A stretch of DNA of 64,000 bases from Phycisphaeraceae bacterium (GTDB lineage: Bacteria > Planctomycetota > Phycisphaerae > Phycisphaerales > UBA1924). The notes under the pieces are model-generated. The model was not told where the DNA came from. It searched no databases and saw only the letters and a list, made by a program, of their open reading frames with translations. The position numbers were made by a program, and so were the translations under genes. This document shows, piece after piece, positions 38,159 through 46,326 of this stretch (its first letter is position 1; each line of letters begins with the position of its first letter). The DNA is taken from assembly GCA_019636625.1 (NCBI GenBank), contig JAHBXE010000013.1:1-64000 (forward strand), in the 5' to 3' direction.

Positions 38159-39064
38159 TTACCGGGGCGAACGCTTGCCCTCGGGCTCGCGCCGTTCAGG
38201 CGTCCCGCCATCGCGCTTCGGCTCCCCTTCCCGGCGAGGTTCACCCCGTCCGCGGAATCCCCGCTTCACATCTTCCATTCGGCGCTCGATCATCGTCTCG
38301 CGGTTGGACAGTTGCCGGTCCAAGTCCTCGCGGATCTGCCCGATTCTCCGCTCCAAGGACACGATCTCCTGCCGATGCATCTGCGTCCGCAGGTCAAAGT
38401 GCTCGGCGAAGAGGCCGCGCAGCTTCGTCTCGGCCTCTTTCGTTGCCTGACTCTCGGGGTCCGCTCTTCGAGCTTCCACGAACGCCCGCGTTGCGCCCAC
38501 CAGTTCAAAGCCGAGCGTCAGGTCCCGGATCCGAAGGCCCTTCATCTCCGGGTCCCGCTCGCTCTTGATCTCTCGCACCATCGGCTCCATCCGATCGAGA
38601 ATCCGCCCCGCCATCGCCGGGTTCTCGGTCATCGCCTCCTTGATCTTCGCGGCGAACGTCGCGTTCATCGTTTCCAACAGCGAGAGCACCTCTTCCCGTG
38701 ACAATCGTTCGCCGTCGTTCGCCGGTTCCGGGCCGCGACGCGGCTCACCCGTCCGGGGCTCGTCGCCCCGAGGTCCGGGGCGAGGTCCGCGACCTTCTCC
38801 ACGGGGTCCGGGAGTTTCCGTCTCGCGGCGGACATCATCAACGGATGCCCCGCCGTCGAGTCGGCGGATGGCCGCTTCCAGCCGCTCCCATCGGCGCTTG
38901 CTTTCGGCCGCCGCACGCTCCAACCTCGCCCGGAACGCGGCGCGATCTTCGGGCTGTATGGCGCCCGGCCGTTCGTCCGGCGGGGGGCGATCCGCCGGGG
39001 GCTGCGCCATCGCGCCGCCCGCCAGCATCAACACCGCCGCGCTCCATGCCAGTCGTGCATTCAC
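38159..39064 (-). CDS. Exported Arg/Glu-rich helical protein of ECF module 1
   Basis: A 301-aa protein with signal peptide (cleavage near GGAMAQ). An extremely charged mature part contains a Pro/Gly/Arg-rich spacer (about 85-115) and a long helical region with coiled-coil character (about 120-260). It ends in an Arg/Glu/Gly-rich tail. The layout recalls the periplasmic ZraP/CpxP/RcnB group, but no diagnostic LTxxQ motif is seen. It starts at GTG 39064, overlapping the stop of the anti-sigma-like gene (GTGA), so it is the third gene of a sigma/anti-sigma/effector unit. Confidence 0.65.
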   Translation of the reverse strand: MNARLAWSAAVLMLAGGAMAQPPADRPPPDERPGAIQPEDRAAFRARLERAAAESKRRWERLEAAIRRLDGGASVDDVRRETETPGPRGEGRGPRPGPRGDEPRTGEPRRGPEPANDGERLSREEVLSLLETMNATFAAKIKEAMTENPAMAGRILDRMEPMVREIKSERDPEMKGLRIRDLTLGFELVGATRAFVEARRADPESQATKEAETKLRGLFAEHFDLRTQMHRQEIVSLERRIGQIREDLDRQLSNRETMIERRMEDVKRGFRGRGEPRREGEPKRDGGTPERREPEGKRSPR

Positions 39065-39549
39065 AGGGATGTGTCTCCAAGCATGAGCGAGCCGGGCTCA
39101 GCGCTGAGCGAGTCCCGCACGCTCGTCGCATCCAGGTACAGCGTGTCGATCCGTTCGCCCAGCACGGCCAGATCATCCGCCGAGGACCGCAGGTCCAGCA
39201 GGAAGTCGACGTCGTCCTCCAGCCCGTGCGACAGCGCGACCTGGACCACGCCCGACCCACCGGAGGTGCGATTCCCACCCGAGAGCGTCCACAGGCCAAC
39301 GGCCACCCCGGTCAGCGCCACCGCGGCGGCCACCTTCAGGCCCAGGCCCGCCCAGTTCAGGCGACGCACGCGGACCACGGGAGCCTCAACCGGTCCCCTC
39401 AGCTTCGAGTAGCTGGCCAGGAACACGCCCTGCGCCAGGCGTGCCGGCGCAGACTGCCGTTCCGCTTCGCCCAAGGCGTCCAGCGTCGCTTCCACATTCT
39501 TCAGTTCGTCCGGCGTCTTCATGGCTCCGCCCTCATCAATGCTGTTCAC
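39061..39549 (-). CDS. Putative anti-sigma factor with single membrane span
   Basis: A 162-aa product. A short N-terminal cytosolic domain (LKNVEATLDALGEAERQSAP) precedes one membrane helix (about 70-92, LGLKVAAAVALTGVAVGLWT). A periplasmic tail follows, ending with LLDLRSSADDLAVLGERIDT. Position and topology, directly after an ECF sigma gene with a GTGA overlap on both sides, indicate an anti-sigma factor. No zinc-binding anti-sigma (ZAS) His/Cys motif is present. Confidence 0.65.
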   Translation of the reverse strand: MNSIDEGGAMKTPDELKNVEATLDALGEAERQSAPARLAQGVFLASYSKLRGPVEAPVVRVRRLNWAGLGLKVAAAVALTGVAVGLWTLSGGNRTSGGSGVVQVALSHGLEDDVDFLLDLRSSADDLAVLGERIDTLYLDATSVRDSLSAEPGSLMLGDTSL

Positions 39550-40136
39550 GATTCATCCTCCCCCTCTTCCCCCATCAACTGCTTGAGCTTCTTCAATGCC
39601 CGGTGGTGCCTCGCCAGCAGAGTTCCCAGCGGCTCCCCAAGCATCTCCGACATTTCACGGAAGCTCATCTGCCCGTGGTGTCGAAGTTCGACAATCTCTC
39701 GATCCGCATCCGGCAACTGCTCCATCGCCACCCGCAGCTTCGCCAGCGTCGCTTCATCCACCCCGACCCCGGACTCCGGCGCTGCCCTCGAACCACCCAG
39801 CACCGCCGGATCGGTCGGGTCCGCATGCCGCTTGAGCCGCCGCATCTCGTCTCGGATGCGGTTCATCGCCACTCGGAACAGCCACGACTCGAACCTTCCA
39901 CGCTCCGAGTAGCCGCCCGAGCCCAGCTTCATTGCGACTGTGGCGAACACCGATTGCGTGACCTCCTCCGCCAAGTCCGTCCGCTGGCACCGGCTCTTGG
40001 CCAGAGCAAAAACCCGCTTCGAATACCGGGCGATGATGTCCCGCCAAGCGGCTTCATCGCCCGCGGATGCCGCCGCCAGCAGCCCGGCAACCTCGTCCTC
40101 ATTCACGGGCTGCTTCGCTTCTGCCAACGGGCCCAT
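39546..40136 (-). CDS. ECF RNA polymerase sigma factor, module 1
   Basis: The 196-aa protein has sigma-2 (WRDIIARYSKRVFALAKSRC, DLAEEVTQSVFATVAMKL, RFESWLFRVAMNRIRDEMRR) and sigma-4 (LPDADREIVELRHHGQMSFR, EMSEMLGEPLGTLLARHHRA) regions. The -10 recognition helix and the HTH are intact. It leads a three-gene unit with an anti-sigma-like membrane protein and an exported protein, so it probably answers to an envelope signal. It lies 75 bp from the divergent DUF4286 gene. Confidence 0.93.
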   Translation of the reverse strand: MGPLAEAKQPVNEDEVAGLLAAASAGDEAAWRDIIARYSKRVFALAKSRCQRTDLAEEVTQSVFATVAMKLGSGGYSERGRFESWLFRVAMNRIRDEMRRLKRHADPTDPAVLGGSRAAPESGVGVDEATLAKLRVAMEQLPDADREIVELRHHGQMSFREMSEMLGEPLGTLLARHHRALKKLKQLMGEEGEDES

Positions 40137-40211
40137 CCTTCACGCCAAACGTTCCACCAACCACTGTATTGCCCCTCGCGAAACCTACCCCCGGACGATA
40201 CCCTTCCGTCC

Positions 40212-40520
40212 ATGGCCGCCATCGCTTACTCCGTCATCGCCACATTACCGGATCAGAGCACCGCCCGGGAATACACCGCCTGGCTTGAAGATGGCCATGT
40301 GGATGAAGTCATCAAGCACGGGGCCCATTCGGCCATGATCGTCCGTCTTACCGATCCCCCGACCCCAATCCAAGTTGAGACCCGCTACATTTTCGCGAAT
40401 CGTCAGGTATTCGATAGGTATATCTCGCACGCCGCACCGGGCCTGCGTGCCGAGGGCCTTCGGCGGTTCCCCCCTGAGCGGGGGATCACGTTCGAACGCC
40501 GAGTTGGAAAAGTCGTGTAA
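40212..40520 (+). CDS. DUF4286 family protein
   Basis: A 102-aa protein. AYSVIATLPDQSTAREYTAW, followed by LEDGHVDEVIKHGAHSAMIV and the terminal RRFPPERGITFERRVGKVV, matches the ferredoxin-like DUF4286 fold. Function unknown. It sits between two ECF sigma modules that point outward from it. A TACCCT box 7 nt before ATG 40212 suggests a leaderless start. Confidence 0.8.
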   Translation: MAAIAYSVIATLPDQSTAREYTAWLEDGHVDEVIKHGAHSAMIVRLTDPPTPIQVETRYIFANRQVFDRYISHAAPGLRAEGLRRFPPERGITFERRVGKVV

Positions 40521-40620
40521 CGTCCGGGTATGCCCAAACCATCGCTTTGGACGATCCTCTCCCCGCTCCGCCCGTAGTGTCCCTGCCGAACTCGCCTGAA
40601 CCCGACCGGATTCCCCTGGC

Positions 40621-41223
40621 TTGCCACCCAAGACCGATGAACAACTGCTCGAAGCCTACCGGGACGGGGATACCGCCGCGTTCCGCCTGTTGATCGAGCG
40701 CCACCAGGAAGACCTGCTGCGATTCCTCGTCCGCCTTACGGGCGACCGACAGGCGGCGGAAGACGTCTTTCAGGAAACGTTCCTCCAGGTCCATATATCC
40801 GCTGATACGTTCGACGCCACCCGCCGCTTCAAACCGTGGCTTTTCACAATTGCTGCGAACAAAGCCAGGGACATGCTCCGTAAGAGAGTTCGTCGTCAGG
40901 AAGTAGACCTTTCCGCACCTGTCAATCGAAACGCCGACGGCTCTGGCCAGACCTTCATTGACCTCATGGAAGTCTCCATCCCTTCACCCGGCGAAGGGCT
41001 CCAGGATCAGGAACGCGACCAGCTTGTCCAGAAGGCGGTTGACCGCATGCCCCAGTCCTTGAAAGAGATTCTTCTCCTCGCCTACTTCCAGCGACTCAGT
41101 TACGCCCAGATCGCGGAGGACCTCGAGATCCCCCTCGGCACGGTCAAGAGCCGTCTGCACGCCGCGGTCGCCTCCTTCGCCAAACACTGGCAGAGTCTCA
41201 CCAGCGAGAACCGAAAGCCATGA
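40621..41223 (+). CDS. ECF RNA polymerase sigma factor, module 2
   Basis: A 200-aa product from TTG 40621. The sigma-2 region is DTAAFRLLIERHQEDLLRFL, AAEDVFQETFLQVHISADTF, RRFKPWLFTIAANKARDMLR. Sigma-4 is LKEILLLAYFQRLSYAQIAE, DLEIPLGTVKSRLHAAVASF. It overlaps the following membrane protein gene by ATGA. Weak initiation at TTG is expected. No ribosome-binding site is clear. Confidence 0.93.
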   Translation: MPPKTDEQLLEAYRDGDTAAFRLLIERHQEDLLRFLVRLTGDRQAAEDVFQETFLQVHISADTFDATRRFKPWLFTIAANKARDMLRKRVRRQEVDLSAPVNRNADGSGQTFIDLMEVSIPSPGEGLQDQERDQLVQKAVDRMPQSLKEILLLAYFQRLSYAQIAEDLEIPLGTVKSRLHAAVASFAKHWQSLTSENRKP

Positions 41224-42443
41224 ACCACGATGAGCACCAGACGGATCTGGAGCCCTCGCTCTCCCCCCGCGATGCCGCGGCGATCGAGGCCCTCATCAAC
41301 GCCGGATTCGATGCTTCGCGCATCCCCGCGAGCGCGGAGCGCAAGCGCGTCGGGCGGATCTCATCCCTCTTGAATCTGCTCCGCTCCGGCCCCGGACCAG
41401 ACCCCGCCCTGATTGATGTCACGATGGCGCGGGTCAATCGTGCCGCGGGCCTGCCCGCGGATGAAACCCCGCTCTGCCCTGACGACCAGGAAACGCTCGA
41501 TGCGCTCGTCATGGCTGCTTTCGATCCTTCACGCCTTCCTTCATCGCTCCGGGCCCGCGGCGTCAAGCAAGAAGCGGTGCTTTCGCTCCTCACCGCCGCG
41601 ACGGCACCCGCCTCCGGGTCGCTCGCGGATCGAACGCTCGCCCGCGTGCAAGCCCACATTGACGCGGAGCAGGGCGCCTACAGCCTCGCCGGCGTGCGCC
41701 GTGCCCGAGGGGCTGGCGTTCGCCTTCGCGATCTGCTTTCTGTCGCCGCGGTCATCCTGATTGGCAGCGCGGTGCTCCTCCCGGTCATGTCGTCGATGCG
41801 GGAACAGAGTCGCCGGGCGCTGTGCCGAACCAACCTCGGCTCCACCGCCTTGGCCATGAGCAACTACGCGAGCGCGAATCGCGACTCCCTTCCCGTCGCC
41901 ACGGCCTCTCTCGTGCCCGGTGGGACATGGTGGCAGGTGGGCAAGGAGCCGCAGCAGTCCAACTCCGCCAACCTCTTCACGCTGACTCGCGCCGGGTACG
42001 TGCCGATCGCCGCGCTGGCCTGCCCGGGGAACCCAGCCGCACCCACCGCCAACGTTTCTCCCGGCGCGTTTGACTGGCGCCGCATCGAAGAGGTTTCGTA
42101 CAGCTACCAGATCATGTTCGGGGCCCAGCGCCCGGTGTGGAGGCGGGGGCCTGAAGCCGTGGTGCTTGCCGATCGGTCTCCTGTCGTTCTCCGGGCTTTC
42201 CACGGCGAACCTGTCGATCCGTTCACCAACGCCCCCAACCACGCCTGCCAGGGCCAGCACACCCTCCGCAACGATGGCTCGGTGGGCTGGCTCGCTTCCC
42301 CCGTCCTTCCCAACGGTGACAACATCTGGCTCCCACGGGGCATTGAAGTCCAGATTCAGAAGTTCATGGAGAAACGAGGGCTCGCCCCCCTCAACGGCAA
42401 CGAAGTGCCCGCTTCGGCGGACGACACGTTCCTCGGCCCCTGA
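41220..42443 (+). CDS. Putative anti-sigma/pilin-like fusion with duplicated N-terminal domain
   Basis: A 407-aa protein coupled to sigma module 2. Two repeats of about 58 residues begin IEALINAGFDASRIPASAER and LDALVMAAFDPSRLPSSLRA and end in LIDVTMARV and LADRTLARV. A membrane helix follows (about 172-190, LRDLLSVAAVILIGSAVLLP). The periplasmic part starts RRALCRTNLGSTALAMSNYA, much like the head of type-II pseudopilins and planctomycete DUF1559 proteins. The gene order suggests an anti-sigma, and the fused pilin-like domain would be the sensor (inference). Confidence 0.65.
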   Translation: MNHDEHQTDLEPSLSPRDAAAIEALINAGFDASRIPASAERKRVGRISSLLNLLRSGPGPDPALIDVTMARVNRAAGLPADETPLCPDDQETLDALVMAAFDPSRLPSSLRARGVKQEAVLSLLTAATAPASGSLADRTLARVQAHIDAEQGAYSLAGVRRARGAGVRLRDLLSVAAVILIGSAVLLPVMSSMREQSRRALCRTNLGSTALAMSNYASANRDSLPVATASLVPGGTWWQVGKEPQQSNSANLFTLTRAGYVPIAALACPGNPAAPTANVSPGAFDWRRIEEVSYSYQIMFGAQRPVWRRGPEAVVLADRSPVVLRAFHGEPVDPFTNAPNHACQGQHTLRNDGSVGWLASPVLPNGDNIWLPRGIEVQIQKFMEKRGLAPLNGNEVPASADDTFLGP

Positions 42444-42550
42444 TTCGGGCCCCGGGCGGGCTCCCGGCTGGAGTTGCTCACCCGGCCTTTCCCTCCTACT
42501 GTTCGCCCCCACCGGCCCCGTTTTGAAGCCGGGGCCGTGGAGTGCTTCCG

Positions 42551-42835
42551 ATGCCCAAGAACAAGATTCACAAAGGCCTGACCAAGCGGATCAGGATCAG
42601 CAAGACCGGCAAGGTCCGCCACCGTTCCGCCAACCACAAGCACCTCCGCTCCGGCAAGGGTGGAAAGCGGCTTCGTCAGCTCCGCAAGGACCCCTACATG
42701 TCCAACCCGGACGCGAAGCGGCTGGAGAAGCTGCTGTTCCGGCGCCTCCGCGGGCGCACGCAGCCACGTACGGCCCTCCGCAAGAGCCCCAGCCCCGCCG
42801 AGCGTCGCGCCGCTCAGGAATCCAAGAAGGACTGA
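42551..42835 (+). CDS. rpmI: 50S ribosomal protein L35
   Basis: At 94 aa it is longer than the usual ~65. The first half, KIHKGLTKRIRISKTGKVRH and RSANHKHLRSGKGGKRLRQL, is typical bL35. The C-terminal 35 residues (RLEKLLFRRLRGRTQPRTAL, then a basic tail) are an extension. ATG 42551 is favoured over GTG 42542. A GGCCCCG-TTTTGAA-GCCGGGGCC-like hairpin stands just upstream (about 42516-42537) and may be a leader structure. infC, the usual upstream partner, is absent. Confidence 0.95.
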   Translation: MPKNKIHKGLTKRIRISKTGKVRHRSANHKHLRSGKGGKRLRQLRKDPYMSNPDAKRLEKLLFRRLRGRTQPRTALRKSPSPAERRAAQESKKD

Positions 42836-42841
42836 TTCAGG

Positions 42842-42887
42842 CACGGGCTTCCCGCCCGTGTTTTCCCGGACACCTCGCCGGTGTCCG
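42842..42887 (+). terminator. Two tandem hairpins between rpmI and rplT
   Basis: CACGGGC/GCCCGTG (7-bp stem, 42842-42860) followed by TTTT looks like a Rho-independent terminator. Immediately after it, CGGACACC/GGTGTCCG (8-bp stem, 42867-42887) forms a second hairpin. The pair lies inside the rpmI-rplT spacer, so it may attenuate or process the message rather than end it. Confidence 0.6.
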
Positions 42888-42955
42888 CACGCACCGCCCG
42901 TCGGGCCCTAAGTCGGTTCAACCCGCCCCGCCGGACACACGTTGGAGTCTGACCC

Positions 42956-43333
42956 ATGCCCCGAGTTCGTAAAGGCGCCGCCCGCGCGCAAGCCCGGAAA
43001 CGAATCCTCCGCAAGGCCCGCGGCTATTACGGCGTCAAGAGCAAGCACAAGTACCAGGCCGAGAACGCCCTCATTCGCGCCGGGGCGTACGCCTACCGCG
43101 ACCGCCGCAACCGCAAGCGCGACATGCGGTCCCTCTGGATCACCCGCATCACGGCGGCATGCCGGATGCGCAACACCCGCTACAGCCTGTTCATGAACGG
43201 CCTCAAGATGGCCGGCATCCTGCTGAACCGCAAGATGCTCAGCCAGATCGCCATCGACGATCCCAAGGTCTTTGACCAGCTCGTCGAAACCGCGGTCAAG
43301 GCCGCCGTCTCCACGCCGGCCAAGGCGGCTTGA
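42956..43333 (+). CDS. rplT: 50S ribosomal protein L20
   Basis: The 125-aa protein matches bL20 throughout: MPRVRKGAARAQARKRILRK, ARGYYGVKSKHKYQAENALI, AYRDRRNRKRDMRSLWITRI, YSLFMNGLKMAGILLNRKML, and a short Ala-rich tail. L20 initiates 50S assembly and in many bacteria represses its own operon. The spacer hairpins upstream are candidates for such control. Confidence 0.97.
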   Translation: MPRVRKGAARAQARKRILRKARGYYGVKSKHKYQAENALIRAGAYAYRDRRNRKRDMRSLWITRITAACRMRNTRYSLFMNGLKMAGILLNRKMLSQIAIDDPKVFDQLVETAVKAAVSTPAKAA

Positions 43334-43476
43334 GACGTCGCTCCTGAGCGGGACGGGCGGATCGGTTTGATTGCAATGAAGGTGGCCGGAGCGGGTGCCC
43401 ATCGTTCCGCCGCGCGATGTTTCGGTCGGCAACAAGCAGCGCCCTTCGCACGGGCGGAGTGTAAACTTGCCTGCCC

Positions 43477-43549
43477 GGGCGGGTAGCTCAACGGCTAGAG
43501 CATTCGCCTTACACGCGAAGGGTTCGGGGTTCGAATCCCCGCCTGCCCA
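43477..43549 (+). tRNA. tRNA-Val (anticodon TAC)
   Basis: Complete cloverleaf of 73 nt. The acceptor is GGGCGGG with CCTGCCC (one G-T), the D-stem GCTC/GAGC, the anticodon stem TTCGC/GCGAA with loop CTTACAC, and the T-arm GGGGTTCGAATCCCC. The discriminator base is A and CCA is not encoded. A TAAACT box 9 nt upstream (43462-43467) serves as -10. Confidence 0.95.
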
Positions 43550-43553
43550 TTGG

Positions 43554-43586
43554 GAGTGCTGAGTGCTCAGGACTGAGTGCTGAGTG
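43554..43586. repeat. Short GAGTGCTGAGT tandem repeat
   Basis: Imperfect tandem copies of GAGTGCTGAGTG with CAGGACT between lie directly after the tRNA. The last copy supplies the GTG start of waaA. Confidence 0.55.
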
Positions 43587-44825
43587 AATCTACTGGACGT
43601 TGTCTATGTGGTGGTCGGGGGGGTGACGGCGCCGTGGTGGGCCCGGAAGCAGCGCTGCGACTGGGGGGAGCGGTTTGGGAAGATTGGGGCGGTGGGGGAC
43701 CGGGCGGGAATGAAGCGGGTGCTCATCCACGCGGTCTCGGTGGGGGAAGTCAATGCGCTGCGGGAGATGATCCCCCTGCTCGTGCGGCGGGTGCACGTCA
43801 TCCTCAGCGTGGGCACGGACACGGGCATCAAGCGCGCGAGGGAACTCTTCGGCCATTCGTGCGATGTGGTCCGGTATCCCCTGGACGCCTCGTGGGCCGT
43901 GCGGCGGTTTCTTGATCGCACACGCCCGGATGCGGTAGCGCTCGTCGAACTCGAACTGTGGCCCAACTTCGTGAGGGCCTGCCGGAAGCGGGGCATCCCC
44001 GTGTGCATCATCAACGGCCGACTGAGCGAGCGGTCGTTCAACGGGTACCGCAAACTCCGATGGGCGCTCAAGGGCGTGTTCGGTTCGCTGGCCTTCGCCG
44101 CGGTGCAGGATGAGGCGTACGCGGTCAGGTTCCGGGCCATGGGCGTCCCGCCCGACAAAGTGATGGTGACCGGCTCGATGAAGTGGGATGCGGCGCGGAT
44201 CGAGGACCAAGTCGCCGGCGCGGATAGCCTGGCCGCGGACCTCGGCATCGCGCGCGGGGCCGGCTCGCCCCCGCTGATCGTCGCGGGCAGCACGGGGCCT
44301 GAAGAAGAATCGCTCCTGGTAGCCGCTGTTGAGGCGACGGAAAGGGAGATCGGGCCTCTTCAGTTGCTCTGCGCCCCGCGCAAGCCCGAACGATTCGACG
44401 AGGCTGCCGCGGCGATGCCGGGCTGTGTCCGTCGGAGCGAGGGGAGAACGGGAAGCGCAACGCGTCGGTTTCTGCTCGACACGATCGGGGAGTTGAGGAA
44501 GGCCTACGCCCTTGCGGATGTCGTGGTCGTCGGGCGCAGTTTCGGGGACCTCTTCGGGTCCGATCCGATCGAGCCCATAGCCCTCGGCAAGCCGACCATC
44601 ATCGGCCCGGCTGTCAAAGACTTTGCCACGATCGTGGAGGTGTTTGAAAGGGGCGGGGGGATCGTGCGGTCGACCCGGGAGAGCCTTGGGGCTGACCTGA
44701 AGGGCCTGCTCATGGATGAGGGGAGGCGAAAGTGTGTCGCGGAAGCAGGGCGGGAATGCATCCGGCGCGAGCAGGGTGCCAGCCAGAAGCATGCGGAGAG
44801 GGTGCTGGGCTTGACTCACGCATGA
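43584..44825 (+). CDS. waaA: 3-deoxy-D-manno-octulosonic acid (Kdo) transferase
   Basis: The 413-aa family-30 glycosyltransferase adds Kdo to lipid A at the inner membrane. Visible blocks are ERFGKIGAVG, VLIHAVSVGEVNALREMIPL (catalytic Glu region), VALVELELWPNFVRACRKRG, CIINGRLSERSFNGYRKLRW, VMVTGSMKWDA and the UDP/CMP-site GRSFGDLFGSDPIEPIALGK. GTG 43584 gives the usual hydrophobic start. The presence of Kdo transferase implies a lipopolysaccharide-type outer membrane, expected for Planctomycetes. Confidence 0.93.
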   Translation: MNLLDVVYVVVGGVTAPWWARKQRCDWGERFGKIGAVGDRAGMKRVLIHAVSVGEVNALREMIPLLVRRVHVILSVGTDTGIKRARELFGHSCDVVRYPLDASWAVRRFLDRTRPDAVALVELELWPNFVRACRKRGIPVCIINGRLSERSFNGYRKLRWALKGVFGSLAFAAVQDEAYAVRFRAMGVPPDKVMVTGSMKWDAARIEDQVAGADSLAADLGIARGAGSPPLIVAGSTGPEEESLLVAAVEATEREIGPLQLLCAPRKPERFDEAAAAMPGCVRRSEGRTGSATRRFLLDTIGELRKAYALADVVVVGRSFGDLFGSDPIEPIALGKPTIIGPAVKDFATIVEVFERGGGIVRSTRESLGADLKGLLMDEGRRKCVAEAGRECIRREQGASQKHAERVLGLTHA

Positions 44826-44864
44826 GCTCTGCGGTAGGCTGTTGACACCCAAGGGAGTGTTGAC

Positions 44865-46262
44865 ATGAAAACGTGCATCAGCGGAAGAGGTGTGCCCCTT
44901 GCGTTCGCTCTCATGGCCGGCGCTGCCCACGGACAGTGCTGGCAGCCGGTATGGTCGAGCGAGTTCGCCACCATGTCACAGGGGCTCGCGAACGGCCCGA
45001 TGACGCTCGCCGTGTTTGACGCCGACGGGCCGGGACCGGAGGCCCCGGCGCTCTTTGTTGGAGGCTCCTTCACCTCCGCCGGGGGCCAACCTATCGCCAG
45101 GCTGGCCAAGCGTTACCGAGGTCAGTGGTCCAGCGTGGGAACGTTCAACGGGAACGGAGTCAGAGGCCTTGGGGTCCACGACTTTGACGGGGATGGACCG
45201 GAGCCGCCGGAACTTGTCGCGGTTGGGGACTTTACAACGATCAACGGCGAGGCGATCCGAGGTGTGGCCCGGTGGAACGGGGTTGAGTGGAAGTCCATCG
45301 GGGCGGGATTGAGCGTCTTGCCCGGCGGGACTTCAACGGTGGTGAGTTGGGATCACGACGGCCTTGCTTCCACGCCCCGCCGGCTCGTGATCAGCGGCGG
45401 GTTTGAGAGTCCGTCACCGGGATGGACGGCATCGATCATGATGTGGGATGGAGCGGCGTGGACCGAGATTCCGGGCTCGGCACTGGCGATCGCGGTGTAC
45501 GACGAGGACGGGGATGGACCGCAGCCGGAGCGCCTTTTCCAGGCGGTGGATTGGATTCCGGGTCTGTACCGATGGGTTAACGGCGGTAGGGAGGTCGTGG
45601 GAGACGGGCTGCGGAGCGCCCTGCACACGTGCGTCGCGCTTCGGGTGATCGACGAGGACGGCCCCGGACCGGCGCGGCCGGTGCTTTATGCGGGTGGGTA
45701 CTTCACGATGGCTGGGCAGGTGTCGGCGATTGGCGTGGCAAGGTGGAACGGGCAGGAATGGTCGTCGGTCGGGGGCGGCATCGGCGCGCAGGTGGAGGAC
45801 ATCATCGCCGTGGACTTCACGCAGGGGCAGGGAGCCCCAACGATCTTCGCGACGGGCTGGGGGAACGGGATCAGCGGTGTGTGGCAATACAACCGCAACG
45901 GCGCGGCGTGGGATCTTGTGGGATCGTCTCAAGCGTCGTACGGGATCACGGTGTACCACCGGTTGGCGTCAGTGCCGGACGGCTTGAACGGACGGCCGAC
46001 GGTGTATTACCTTTCACCCACGCTGCGGTTCATCAACGGGCTGCCGAGCGTGAACATTGGTCGCCTCATGTGCACGTGCCGAGCCAACTGCGATGAGTCA
46101 ACCGCCCCTCCGTACCTGACGGCCAACGATTTCCAGTGCTTCGTGAAAAAGTTCGCATCGGGTCATCCGTATGCGAACTGCGATGGAAGCACGGGGAGCC
46201 CCGTCCTGACGGCGAACGACTTCCAGTGCTTCCTGAACGCGTACGCGTCGGGGTGTGAGTGA
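44865..46262 (+). CDS. Secreted propeller-like protein with C-terminal GC-type dockerin-like repeats
   Basis: A 465-aa protein with signal peptide (cleavage near AAHGQC). The body has repeated blades of one design: FVGGSFTSAGGQPIARLAKR, VAVGDFTTINGEAIRGVARW and YAGGYFTMAGQVSAIGVARW, each followed by W-S-S-V/I-G. Asp-rich DEDGDGP links lie between them, which suggests a beta-propeller. The C-terminus has two copies of a 24-residue unit with NCD-x-S-T, L-T-A-N-D-F-Q-C-F and a short helix. Each is a dockerin-type half with two Cys, known in Phycisphaerales as GC-type dockerin-like. It probably serves surface attachment or sorting. Confidence 0.8.
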   Translation: MKTCISGRGVPLAFALMAGAAHGQCWQPVWSSEFATMSQGLANGPMTLAVFDADGPGPEAPALFVGGSFTSAGGQPIARLAKRYRGQWSSVGTFNGNGVRGLGVHDFDGDGPEPPELVAVGDFTTINGEAIRGVARWNGVEWKSIGAGLSVLPGGTSTVVSWDHDGLASTPRRLVISGGFESPSPGWTASIMMWDGAAWTEIPGSALAIAVYDEDGDGPQPERLFQAVDWIPGLYRWVNGGREVVGDGLRSALHTCVALRVIDEDGPGPARPVLYAGGYFTMAGQVSAIGVARWNGQEWSSVGGGIGAQVEDIIAVDFTQGQGAPTIFATGWGNGISGVWQYNRNGAAWDLVGSSQASYGITVYHRLASVPDGLNGRPTVYYLSPTLRFINGLPSVNIGRLMCTCRANCDESTAPPYLTANDFQCFVKKFASGHPYANCDGSTGSPVLTANDFQCFLNAYASGCE

Positions 46263-46326
46263 GGGTCTATCGAGATTTCACTTCAACACCGTTCTGTTCC
46301 GACGGGGGTTGGGGGGGATGGGCGGG

